Assembly (NCBI RefSeq): GCF_009451885.1
Contig: NZ_WIAO01000014.1
Span: forward strand, 1 to 64,000
From: Glycomyces albidus
GTDB taxonomy: Bacteria > Actinomycetota > Actinomycetes > Mycobacteriales > Micromonosporaceae
Length of the DNA stretch: 64,000 nt
Reading direction: 5' to 3'
The translations under genes were made by a program, and so were the position numbers. The stretch's first letter is position 1; each line of letters opens with the position of its first letter. The notes below the pieces were generated by a model. It saw only the letters and a program-made list of their open reading frames with translations. It was not told where the DNA came from and did not search any database. Positions 1-9,113 of the stretch are shown here, piece after piece.

Positions 1-592
1 TCGATATGGTCCGACCCCGAACCCGGGGCGAGCGCAACCGGCCCCGGCCCGAGCCTCGAACACCCGCCCGGCCGACACTCCCTCGTCGCCCGCTCTGACC
101 CCGACCCGCACGAACCGGCAACACGCCATCGAGCCTGCGCCATGCACCGGCTGTCGTCGCCGCCGCCCTGACCCGGATGCACCCTCAGCCCGCCCCCGAG
201 CCTGCGCCACTTACCGGCTTCCGTCGCTGCCGCCCTGACCTCGAACTACGTGAACCGGCAACACGCAACCGAGCCCGCACCAGGCTCCCTTGTCCGGCTG
301 GCCAGGGGGAGCGAAGGGTGCGTCCATAATCGACGAGACTGGCACAGGACAGACACTGCGTCCGTCACTGAGATCGCGTGAGCACGGAAACGCCTGTGCA
401 GGCGTGAAAAGCGCGCATCGTCAGGCCGTGTACCCGCCAGGCGATGCCGTTAGCGCGCCGCCTGCGGCTCGCGCGTCACCCGAAAGCGGGAGACGCCGCG
501 AGCCCGAGGCGCGTCTTGCGGGGAACGCGGGCAACGCCGCGGCCGCACTCGCGACCAGTGCCGAGACGGCGCACTGCCGAGCCGCCGGCGTC
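1..592. other. Non-coding window edge, no gene recognised
   Basis: No convincing gene lies before the stop codon of the ABC-F gene at 593. The open frames here are extensions of frames mirroring that gene and lack a ribosome binding site. The stretch carries degenerate repeats (see 112-289) and is otherwise GC-rich sequence without a recognisable promoter. It may be the downstream flank of a gene outside the window. Confidence 0.5.
112..289. repeat. Degenerate tandem repeat, unit about 67-73 bp
   Basis: The block beginning GAGCCTGCGCCA at 131 recurs at 198 and, more diverged, at 271 (GAGCCCGCACCA). Copies 1 and 2 also share ACCGGCT and GCCGCCCTGACC. The phrase GAACCGGCAACACGC occurs at 112-126 and again at 252-266. 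The spacing suggests about two and a half copies of a 67-73 bp unit. No function is known to me; it could be an intergenic repeat family of this genome. Confidence 0.55.
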
Positions 593-2212
<1,620 letters not shown>

Positions 2213-2526
2213 GGGGCGCTCCTCAGCAGGCGACGGCGTGGGACGTGATGGGAAGCGGCTCAGCGGCCGCGGACTTTCCAAGTTTAGGCGGAGTCGTGGG
2301 TCACGGGGCTACCGATATATCCGGGGTCCCCGCGTGTGACGCGGGCCGGGCGGTCGGCGGCACGGTCTGCGACGCGCGCCGCACGGTGAGTTACCGGTCT
2401 CATCCGTTCGGAGGAGAAGCGGCCGTCCCCCGGTGCCGACCTCCGCTGAAAGGGGACCAGTTCGGGCGTGGTTTCACAAATAGAGGCGGTTTTGCCCGAT
2501 TTTGATCATGTAGGTTTCCCGATCCT
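2213..2526. other. Divergent intergenic region with possible structured leader
   Basis: This 314 bp region separates the ABC-F gene (minus) from the M23 peptidase gene (plus). It contains nested short complementary segments, for example GTCCCC at 2424-2429 with GGGGAC further downstream, so the M23 transcript may have a folded leader. TAGGTT at 2511-2516 is a possible -10 element ten bases before the peptidase ATG. No Shine-Dalgarno sequence is visible there. I compared it with the c-di-AMP (ydaO) riboswitch often found before actinobacterial cell-wall hydrolases and do not see its conserved core. Confidence 0.35.
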
Positions 2527-3381
2527 ATGGGCAATCATGACGAGACCTGCGAGAACGCAGCAGACGAACTGACCAGCCGCCGACACCGGGCCGTGGTTCG
2601 GCGCCGCCGCATCCGTCGCGAACGTCACACCTGGCGGTTCGTGAGCGGGGGCCTGGCGGCCGCCATCATCACCGGCTGGATCGTGTCGGCCCTCTCGGGG
2701 CAGGCCGCCGCTCAGGCCGCCGACGCCGAGGTGGACATGGAGGCCACGGTCGTCCAGGACGAGTGGAAGGTCGACGACGTCCTGTCCGACATGGCCGCCG
2801 AGTACGCCGCCGAGCAGGCCGCAGCGGCCGCCGCCCAGGCGGCGGCCGAGGCTCAGGCGAAGGCCGAAGCCGAAGCGGCCGCGAGGGCCGAGGCGGAAGC
2901 CGCCGCGAAGGCCGAGGCCGAAGCCGAGGCGGCCGCGGAGGCGCAGGCCGCCGCCGAGGCCGAAGCGGCCGCGGCGGCCGAGGCCGCCAAGAACCCGTGG
3001 ACCGTCCCGTCCACCGCGGCGATCACGTCCTACTACGGGATGCGCAACGGCTCCATGCACGGCGGCACCGACTTCGGCAACAACGAGGGCGACGAGATCG
3101 TCTCCGTCGGCGCCGGCACGGTGACCTACGTCGGCTTCGAGGCCGGCGGCTACGGCAACGTGGTCTACGTCGACCACGGCGACGGCGTCGAGACCCGGTA
3201 CGCGCACGCCTCCGAGGTGCTCGTGGACGTCGGCGACGAGGTCGGCAAGGGCGAGACCCTGATCCTCGCCGGCACCACCGGAAACTCGACCGGCCCGCAC
3301 CTGCACTTCGAGGTGCTCATCGACGGCGAGAAGGTCGACTCCCTGGCCTGGCTCGAAGACCAGGGGCTCGAGGTTTCATAG
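2527..3381 (+). CDS. Membrane-anchored or secreted M23 family metallopeptidase
   Basis: 284 residues. A basic N-terminus (about residues 20-37, rich in Arg) is followed by one hydrophobic segment (about 42-62), which fits a signal anchor or signal peptide. Residues about 95-155 are a low-complexity Ala/Glu/Lys-rich stretch, probably a coiled coil or long helix. The C-terminal third is an M23/LytM domain with the zinc motif HGGTDFG and the closing GPHLHFEV, so it should be an active endopeptidase against peptidoglycan cross-bridges. No close Shine-Dalgarno precedes the ATG. Its partner is unknown; coiled-coil plus LytM proteins often act in cell division or cell-wall remodelling. Confidence 0.88.
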   Translation: MGNHDETCENAADELTSRRHRAVVRRRRIRRERHTWRFVSGGLAAAIITGWIVSALSGQAAAQAADAEVDMEATVVQDEWKVDDVLSDMAAEYAAEQAAAAAAQAAAEAQAKAEAEAAARAEAEAAAKAEAEAEAAAEAQAAAEAEAAAAAEAAKNPWTVPSTAAITSYYGMRNGSMHGGTDFGNNEGDEIVSVGAGTVTYVGFEAGGYGNVVYVDHGDGVETRYAHASEVLVDVGDEVGKGETLILAGTTGNSTGPHLHFEVLIDGEKVDSLAWLEDQGLEVS

Positions 3382-3428
3382 CCGGGCGGACCGGATACCT
3401 GCAGACCGAATTCCCTCCTTAAGGAGGC

Positions 3429-3462
3429 GGCGCCCCGGGGGACCTCCCTCCCCCGGGGCGCC
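3429..3462. terminator. Bidirectional hairpin terminator, M23 / lacI
   Basis: Perfect 13-bp inverted repeat GGCGCCCCGGGGG (3429-3441) and CCCCCGGGGCGCC (3450-3462) with an 8-nt loop, between the convergent M23 and lacI genes. A 14-bp palindrome CCTCCTTAAGGAGG lies just before it at 3414-3427. There is no U-tract, as is usual in actinobacteria. Confidence 0.75.
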
Positions 3463-3478
3463 GCACCGCGTCCGGGCC

Positions 3479-4471
3479 TCAGCGGATGGTGAGCTGCGGT
3501 TCGACCAGGGTGGAGTCGGGGACGTCGAAGCCGTCGAGCTTGCGCATCAGGTGGCGCACCGCCGTCTGCGCGAGGGTCTCGGCCGGGACCAGGACCGACG
3601 GGAGCTGCGGGTGGACCCGCTCGGCGACCTCGTCGGGGCCGATGACGACCACGTGGAAGTCCTCCCCCACGCGCTTCCCGGCGTCGGCGAGCGCGTGCAT
3701 GACGTGGCCGACGGCCGGCTCGTTGTGGACGGCCAGGCCCGTCAGGTCCGGCCGGGCCGCGAGGAGCTCCTTGACCGCGCGCTGGACCTCCATCGGGAAG
3801 TTCGGGCACGGTCGGACCTCCGCGCGCAGACCCGGGCGGCTGAGGAAGCCCTCCCGGACGCGCTCGGCGAAGCCGGTGCGCCGCTCGTAGACCGCCTCGG
3901 ACGCGCCCAGCAGCGCGATCTCGCCGCACCCGCGCTCGGCCAGGTAGTCGGCGCAGGCGCGGCCGGCCGCGGTGAAGTCGAGGTCCACGCAGGTCAGTCC
4001 CGCCGAATCGGCGGGGAAGCCGATGAGGACGCTGGGGAGCCCCAGGCGGCGCAGGGCCTCCACCCGCGGGTCGCGGACCTCGACGTCCATGAGGATGAGG
4101 CCGTCCACCATCGCCGAGGCGGCGACGCGCGCGAGGCCCGCGGGGCCTTCGTCAGCGGTCATGAGCAGCACGTCCTGGTCGTGGCGGCGGGCCTCCGCGA
4201 CCGCCCCGGCCGCGAACTGCATGAGCACCGGCAGGTGCATGCCGTCGCGGATCGGGAACATCATGGCGATGACGCCGGCCCGCCGGGAGGCGAGCGAGCG
4301 CGCCCCGGCGTGCGGGTGGTAGCCGAGGTCGGCGACGGCCTGCATGACGCGGTCGGCGGTCTCCGGGGAGATCGACCGCTTCCCGCTGAGCACGTACGAG
4401 ACGGTGCTGGCCGCGACCCCGGCGCGGGCGGCCACGTCGGCGATGGTGACGCCGCGGCCCGGGGCGGCCAC
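3479..4471 (-). CDS. LacI family transcriptional regulator of the GH3 operon
   Basis: 330 residues. The N-terminal LacI helix-turn-helix is clear (VTIADVAARAGVAASTVSYV, about residues 8-27), followed by a periplasmic-binding-protein-like effector domain. The GTG start at 4471 shares one base with the TAG stop of the upstream GH3 gene (TAGTG), so the two genes are translationally coupled in one operon. The natural targets are the two identical palindromes TCGAAGCGCTTCGA at 7350-7363 and 7411-7424, upstream of the GH3 gene, giving an autoregulated glycosidase-repressor unit. The effector is probably the product or substrate of the GH3 enzyme; this is inference. Confidence 0.92.
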   Translation of the reverse strand: MAAPGRGVTIADVAARAGVAASTVSYVLSGKRSISPETADRVMQAVADLGYHPHAGARSLASRRAGVIAMMFPIRDGMHLPVLMQFAAGAVAEARRHDQDVLLMTADEGPAGLARVAASAMVDGLILMDVEVRDPRVEALRRLGLPSVLIGFPADSAGLTCVDLDFTAAGRACADYLAERGCGEIALLGASEAVYERRTGFAERVREGFLSRPGLRAEVRPCPNFPMEVQRAVKELLAARPDLTGLAVHNEPAVGHVMHALADAGKRVGEDFHVVVIGPDEVAERVHPQLPSVLVPAETLAQTAVRHLMRKLDGFDVPDSTLVEPQLTIR

Positions 4472-7299
4472 TAGCGCTCCCCGCCGAACCGGAGGGACGC
4501 CAGGCGGACCGGGCCGGACTCGAACGTCACGTACAGGTCCTTGACGCCTTCGGCGCCGCCGAACTCGACGGCGACGTCCGCGTAGTCGTAGATCCCGGCC
4601 GTCGCGGGGGTGTCGATCTTGGCGAGCACGTCGCCGTCGAGCGGGTCGTCGACGCGGAGGGTGAGCTGCGCGGCGGCGCCCGCCACGCGGGCGGTCACGG
4701 TCGTGTACCCGGGCTCGAAGTCGCAGTCCCCCAGCATGATCCAGCCGCCGGCCTCCTCGGCGGCGATGACGTCGCCGGAGGCGCGGGTCTCGTCGCGCCA
4801 CAGGACGCCCGCGTAGGCGTCGTTCGACGCGGCGGCGAGCGGGCGCGACAGGTCGCGGGGTCCGACCGTGGTGCCGTCGATGCGGACCGAGGCCGACAGG
4901 ACGATGTTCGCGGCGGAGCGGCCGACCATGAGGCGCTGGCGGCTCTTCTCGACGATCATGCGGCCGGTCACGTTGTCCCAGTGGGCGAGGTCGTCCACGG
5001 CGACGCGGAACTCCACGGTGCGGGTCTCGCCCGCGGCGAGGCGGACCTTCGCGAAGCCGCGGAGCTGGCGCAGCGGCTGCTTGACGCGGGAGCCGCACTG
5101 GTGCGAGTAGAGCTGCACCACTTCGACGCCGTCGCGGTCGGCGGCGTTGGTGACGTCGACGGTGACGACGAGCTCGTCCCCGGGGCGGGCCTGCTCGCGG
5201 TCCACGGCGAGGTTCGCGTACGTGAAGTCCGCATAGGACAGGCCGTGCCCGAACGGGTAGAGCGGCTGGCCGAGGTAGTAGAGGTAGGTCGCGTCGGAGG
5301 CGACGATGTCGTAGTCGAGCATCGCAGGCAGCTCGGCGGCGTCGGTGTACCAGGTCTGCGGGAGGCGGCCCTCGGCGTCGCGGTCGCCGAAGAGGACGTC
5401 GGCGATCGCGTTGCCCCACTCCTGGCCGCCGTGGCCGGACCACACCACCGCGGGCAGGTGCTTCGCGGCCCAGTTCGCGGCGTACGGGTAGGAGGAGGAC
5501 ATGACCAGAATGGTATTCGGGTTCGCCTCGTGGAGGTCGCGCAGGAGCCACTCCTGGGCGTGCGGGAGGCGCAGGTCGCGGCGGTCCTCGGTCTCGCGAC
5601 CGTTCACGAGCGGGTGGTCGCCGAGGACGGCGATCACGACATCGGCCTCGCGGGCGAGCCTGGTGGCGACGGCGCTGGCCTTGGTGACGAACTCGAAGTC
5701 GAACTCGGCGGCGCGGGCCTGGTCGTCGACGAGGACGATCCGGGCGTCCTCGATCGCGAACCACTTGCCGGACTCGGCGCCCTCGGCGCGGTGGATCTGC
5801 TGCACCGCGACCTTGCCGCCCTCGACCTCGACGATCTTGAAGGTCTCGTGGACGTCGAACTCGTGCGGGCCGGGCGAGTCGGCGCCGACGGTGCCGTCGA
5901 GGCGGCCGTCCACGAACTTCCCGGTGGCGACGCTGCGCGCGGTGTAGGACCAGCCGCCCCAGTCGAACAGGTCGAACTGGGCGGGCGCGCCGGTGGTGTC
6001 GGTGAGGGCGAGCGCCGCGCCGTCCTCGACGGCGGTGACGTAGCCGCTCTTGTGGCGCAGGCGGATCCGGTCGACGCCTTCGCAGTAGGTCACCTCGGCG
6101 CGCCGGCCGAGGGCCTGGCGGGCGGTGACGGCGTACGGGAGGGTGCCGGAGTACCAGTCCTGCATCTGGACGTCGGCGAGCGGGCCGATGACGGCGATCT
6201 TCTTCGGGGCGGCCAGCGGCAGGATCCCGTCGTTCTTGAGGAGGGTGATCGACTGCGCGGCGGCTTCGCGGGCGAGGGCCTGGTGCTCGGGCGAGTTGAC
6301 CGATGCGGAGCCGATGTGCGCGTACGGGTCCTCGGGGTCGAACTCGCCGAGTCCGAAGCGCACGAACAGGTTGCGGCGCACGGCGGTGTCGATGTCGGCC
6401 TCGTCGAGGAGGCCGCGGTCGAGGGCGGTCCGGACGTGGGCGAGGACGCCTTCGGCGCGGTCGTCGTCCTGGGTGAAGGAGTCGAGTCCGGCCTTGACGG
6501 CCGCGGCGTAGGCGGTCGGCAGGTCTTCGAAGTAGCCCTGGAGCTGGGCGAGGTTGTTGGGCGCGTAGGCGTCCGAGACGATGAAGACCTCGCTGGAGGT
6601 CCAGGTGCGCAGCTCGGTGTTGACCAGGGGCGTCACGTGCGCGGGGCGGCCGTTGACGAGGTTGTACGAGAGCATGACCGCGACCGCGTCGCCGCTCGCC
6701 AGTGCCGGGCGGTGGGCGGCGAACTCGTATTCGCGCAGGACTCGCGGCGGCATGTTCGAGGAGGTGGTGCAGCGGTCGGCCTCGTTGCCGTACGCGAGGA
6801 AGTGCTTGACGGTGGGGGCGGTCTTCCACACGGAGCCGTTGTCGCCCTTGAGGCCGCGCGCGTAGGCGCCGCCCATGAGGCCGGTCATCCAGGCGTCCTC
6901 GGAGTAGCCCTCCTCGTTGCGGCCCCAGCGGGGGTCGCGCAGCGGGTTGACCGTGGGGGCCCAGACGTTGCGGCCGACCTTGACCGGGTCGTCGTGGTTG
7001 AAGGCGAGGACCTCGTCGGCGACGGCGGCGCCGACCTGCTCGACGAGCTCGGGGTTCCAGGTGGCGCCGAGGGCGACGACCTGCGGGAAGACGGTGGCCT
7101 CGCCGAGCCAGGCGAGCCCGTGGAGGGCTTCGGTCCCGGTCTTGAACGGGCCCATGCCGAGCCGTTCGACCGGCCGGTGGTACTGGTGCAGCAGGCCGAT
7201 CTTCTCGTCGAGGGTGAGCCGGGCGAGGAGGTCGGCGATCCGCTCCTCCCGGGGCAGGGACGGGTCGCGGAAGGCGGGGCGCGGGTCGCGTTCGGTCAT
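4471..7299 (-). CDS. GH3 family beta-glycosidase (beta-glucosidase or beta-xylosidase)
   Basis: 942 residues, cytoplasmic (no signal peptide). The GH3 N-terminal barrel carries KHFLAYGNEAD (about 165-175) and the nucleophile context VFIVSDAYAP (Asp243). The alpha/beta sandwich domain follows, interrupted by an extra beta-rich insert (about 400-560), and a fibronectin III-like domain follows after the segment LSYADFTYANL. The start at 7299 was chosen because AAGGAAG precedes it. The upstream in-frame ATG at 7350 sits on the operator and the frame opening at 7437 lies in the promoter. The gene heads an operon with lacI. The xylose genes nearby suggest xylosides as substrates, but beta-glucosides are equally possible from sequence alone. 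Confidence 0.9.
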   Translation of the reverse strand: MTERDPRPAFRDPSLPREERIADLLARLTLDEKIGLLHQYHRPVERLGMGPFKTGTEALHGLAWLGEATVFPQVVALGATWNPELVEQVGAAVADEVLAFNHDDPVKVGRNVWAPTVNPLRDPRWGRNEEGYSEDAWMTGLMGGAYARGLKGDNGSVWKTAPTVKHFLAYGNEADRCTTSSNMPPRVLREYEFAAHRPALASGDAVAVMLSYNLVNGRPAHVTPLVNTELRTWTSSEVFIVSDAYAPNNLAQLQGYFEDLPTAYAAAVKAGLDSFTQDDDRAEGVLAHVRTALDRGLLDEADIDTAVRRNLFVRFGLGEFDPEDPYAHIGSASVNSPEHQALAREAAAQSITLLKNDGILPLAAPKKIAVIGPLADVQMQDWYSGTLPYAVTARQALGRRAEVTYCEGVDRIRLRHKSGYVTAVEDGAALALTDTTGAPAQFDLFDWGGWSYTARSVATGKFVDGRLDGTVGADSPGPHEFDVHETFKIVEVEGGKVAVQQIHRAEGAESGKWFAIEDARIVLVDDQARAAEFDFEFVTKASAVATRLAREADVVIAVLGDHPLVNGRETEDRRDLRLPHAQEWLLRDLHEANPNTILVMSSSYPYAANWAAKHLPAVVWSGHGGQEWGNAIADVLFGDRDAEGRLPQTWYTDAAELPAMLDYDIVASDATYLYYLGQPLYPFGHGLSYADFTYANLAVDREQARPGDELVVTVDVTNAADRDGVEVVQLYSHQCGSRVKQPLRQLRGFAKVRLAAGETRTVEFRVAVDDLAHWDNVTGRMIVEKSRQRLMVGRSAANIVLSASVRIDGTTVGPRDLSRPLAAASNDAYAGVLWRDETRASGDVIAAEEAGGWIMLGDCDFEPGYTTVTARVAGAAAQLTLRVDDPLDGDVLAKIDTPATAGIYDYADVAVEFGGAEGVKDLYVTFESGPVRLASLRFGGER

Positions 7300-7349
7300 G
7301 AGGGTCTTCCTTGCTTGGACGTCGCTGTCGCTGGCTGTGTCTTGCGTCA

Positions 7350-7363
7350 TCGAAGCGCTTCGA
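7350..7363. promoter_or_regulatory. LacI-type operator O1 of the GH3-lacI operon
   Basis: Perfect 14-bp palindrome TCGAAGCGCTTCGA with the central CG typical of LacI-family sites, 50 bp upstream of the GH3 start codon. An identical copy lies 61 bp further upstream (centre to centre). Confidence 0.85.
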
Positions 7364-7410
7364 AGACCACGGTGTTTCCACTGGTGGCACGTTCTCGTTA
7401 AGGAAACTTG

Positions 7411-7424
7411 TCGAAGCGCTTCGA
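7411..7424. promoter_or_regulatory. LacI-type operator O2 of the GH3-lacI operon
   Basis: Second exact copy of TCGAAGCGCTTCGA. The 61-bp centre spacing is close to six helical turns, so a LacI tetramer or two dimers could bind the same face of the DNA and loop or block the promoter between the sites. Confidence 0.85.
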
Positions 7425-7450
7425 TTGAGGAATGCAAGATTTCTACACCC

Positions 7451-7482
7451 CGCCCCGCCCGCCGGTCAAGGCGGGCGGGGCG
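7451..7482. terminator. Hairpin terminator after the ROK gene
   Basis: Perfect 13-bp inverted repeat CGCCCCGCCCGCC (7451-7463) and GGCGGGCGGGGCG (7470-7482), loop GGTCAA, 45 nt beyond the ROK stop codon on the minus strand. It insulates the GH3 operators from ROK transcription. Confidence 0.7.
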
Positions 7483-7527
7483 CCGAGGTGCGCACGAATG
7501 GTGCGGTTTGTCTGGTTACGTCAGGGC

Positions 7528-8820
7528 TTACCTGCGGAAACGGGCGGGGTAACAGTTCCGAAACAAAGGGCCTAACCGGCCGATCGGGGTGGGCATGAGG
7601 CCGGCGTCGATGTCGTTCAGGATGCCGGTGGCGGCACCGAGGGCGGGGGCCTCGTGGCCGAGGGCGGAGACGACGATCTCGGCCCCGCCCGCGCCGGAGG
7701 CGTGGGTGCGGGCCGCGAGCTCGGTCTCGGCCGCAGGGGCGATCCAGGGGCTGAGCGCCTGGTAGTGGCCGCCGAGGACGACCGCCTCGGGGTTGAGCAG
7801 GTCGACGGCCAGCGCGATGCCGGCACCGAGGGAGCGGCCGATGCGGTCGAGGGCCTCGAGGACGCGGGGTTCGCCGGCGCGGGCGCGGGTGACGATGTCC
7901 TCGACCTCCGCCTCGACCTCGGTCCCGGCGATCTCGTCCGATTCGGACAGTTCGTTGAGGACGGCGCGGACGCCGGCGAAGTCCTCGACGCGGCCGACCC
8001 GGCCGTCGACCTCGATGAGGAGGTTGCCGATCTCGCCCGCGAACCCGGTTGCGCCCCTGCGGAGTTCGCCGTCGATGATGAGGCCGGCGCCGAGTCCGAT
8101 CTCGCCGGTCAGGTAGATCATGTTGGACACGCCTGCCCAGGAGCCGAAGCGCTGCTCGGCGACGGCGCCGAGGTTGGCGTCGTTGTCGGCGGTGACGGCG
8201 TACTTGGGGTCGCGCATGGCCTGGCGCAGGCGGCCGGTGAGGTCGAATTCGGACCAGCCGAGCATCGGGGCGCGCTGGACGACGCCGTCGTTGTCGATCA
8301 TGCCGGGGACGGCGACGGCGAGCCCGAGGATCTGGCGCCCTTCGGAGTCCATGCGGTCGACGGCGCGCTTGGCGAGGCCGGCGAGCGCGGAGACGGACTT
8401 GCCGGGGGTGGAGTTCGCGCCGTCGTGGGCGCGGCGCCAGGACAGGAGGCGGTTCCCGGCGAGGTCGACGGCGACGAGGGTCATGTAGTCCACGTTCACT
8501 TCGACGCCGAGGGAGGCGTAGTAGCCGGTGTCGACGCTGAGGAGCACCGCGGGGCGGCCGATGTTGCCGATGACCGAGCCGGACTCGCGCAGGACGCGGC
8601 GCTCGATGAGCTCGGCGACGAGGGAGGAGACGGTGGCCTTGTTCAGGCCGGTCTTGGCGGCGAGGTCGGCGCGGGAGCAGCGGACCTCGGCGCGGACCTG
8701 GCGGAGCACGAAGCCGAGGTTGTTGGCCCGCACATCGGTGAAGTCGGCCCGCTTGGCGCGGCCGGACTCCTCGTCGGCGTCGCCCGGACCGGCGGACTTC
8801 GCCGCTATGCGCATCGCCAT
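7528..8820 (-). CDS. xylR: ROK family repressor, XylR-like
   Basis: 430 residues. A winged helix-turn-helix (about residues 30-90, SRADLAAKTGLNKATVSSLV) precedes a ROK sugar-binding domain (about 100-410) with the phosphate-loop-like segment GLGAGLIIDGELRRGATGFAGEIGN. The zinc motif CxCGxxGCxE that normally follows GE[IL]GH in ROK proteins is missing; the region reads VDGRVGRVEDFAGV. AGGAGGAG precedes the ATG. It lies divergent from a sugar transporter. Sites resembling the classical XylR operator (TTAGTTT...AACTAA) lie before that transporter and before the xylose operon 15 kb away, so xylose-responsive repression of both is the best reading. The gene symbol rests on this context. Confidence 0.85.
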   Translation of the reverse strand: MAMRIAAKSAGPGDADEESGRAKRADFTDVRANNLGFVLRQVRAEVRCSRADLAAKTGLNKATVSSLVAELIERRVLRESGSVIGNIGRPAVLLSVDTGYYASLGVEVNVDYMTLVAVDLAGNRLLSWRRAHDGANSTPGKSVSALAGLAKRAVDRMDSEGRQILGLAVAVPGMIDNDGVVQRAPMLGWSEFDLTGRLRQAMRDPKYAVTADNDANLGAVAEQRFGSWAGVSNMIYLTGEIGLGAGLIIDGELRRGATGFAGEIGNLLIEVDGRVGRVEDFAGVRAVLNELSESDEIAGTEVEAEVEDIVTRARAGEPRVLEALDRIGRSLGAGIALAVDLLNPEAVVLGGHYQALSPWIAPAAETELAARTHASGAGGAEIVVSALGHEAPALGAATGILNDIDAGLMPTPIGRLGPLFRNCYPARFRR

Positions 8821-9000
8821 GTTCTCCTCCTGTTGCGAGCTTGTGGCCCCGTGGCACCGAAGCCGGTGTCATCGGGCATTGTCGTGGATGGCGACAAGCG
8901 GTCGTCGGGCAGTCCCTGACAGTGGTCTATGTGCACGTTCAACTACAAGGCCCGTTCCCGAATCGTGATCAATCCGCGCCCGTTTCGCCTGACCCCCCGC

Positions 9001-9029
9001 TTGTGGAGCCTGTCACCGTGCGCTACTTT
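9001..9029 (+). promoter_or_regulatory. Candidate promoter of the sugar transporter operon
   Basis: TTGTGG (9001-9006), a 17-bp spacer and TACTTT (9024-9029). The XylR-type operator begins at 9028, so a bound repressor would cover the transcription start. Confidence 0.5.
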
Positions 9030-9052
9030 AGTTTATCGAATAGCCGAACTAA
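9028..9052. promoter_or_regulatory. XylR-type operator, transporter copy
   Basis: 25-bp site with perfect 6-bp arms TTAGTT (9028-9033) and AACTAA (9047-9052). The arms and overall length match the classical XylR operator of Firmicutes (TTAGTTT...AACTAA), here with a GC-richer centre. It ends 61 nt before the GTG of the solute-binding-protein gene. The same site, with one arm mismatch and the same 61-nt spacing, precedes the alpha-xylosidase gene at 24200-24224. Confidence 0.8.
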
Positions 9053-9113
9053 TTACCGGCTGTACCCCCCATCGAAAACCCTCACAACGCAGTACGACCG
9101 AAAGGACAGCAAC

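Noticed and set aside
2282-2526. c-di-AMP (ydaO) riboswitch before the M23 peptidase
   Set aside because: The genomic context is right, but the conserved core near GACAGCTAACCTC is not present.
3479-7390. A single 1303-codon frame ending in the LacI protein
   Set aside because: Its N-terminal 970 codons are an Arg/Pro-rich shadow of the GH3 gene. Only the last 330 codons are a real gene, starting at the GTG coupled to the GH3 stop.
8879-8897. TTGTCG-7-CGACAA dyad as autoregulatory site of the ROK gene
   Set aside because: It does not resemble the two XylR-type sites and a 6-bp dyad in this composition can arise by chance.
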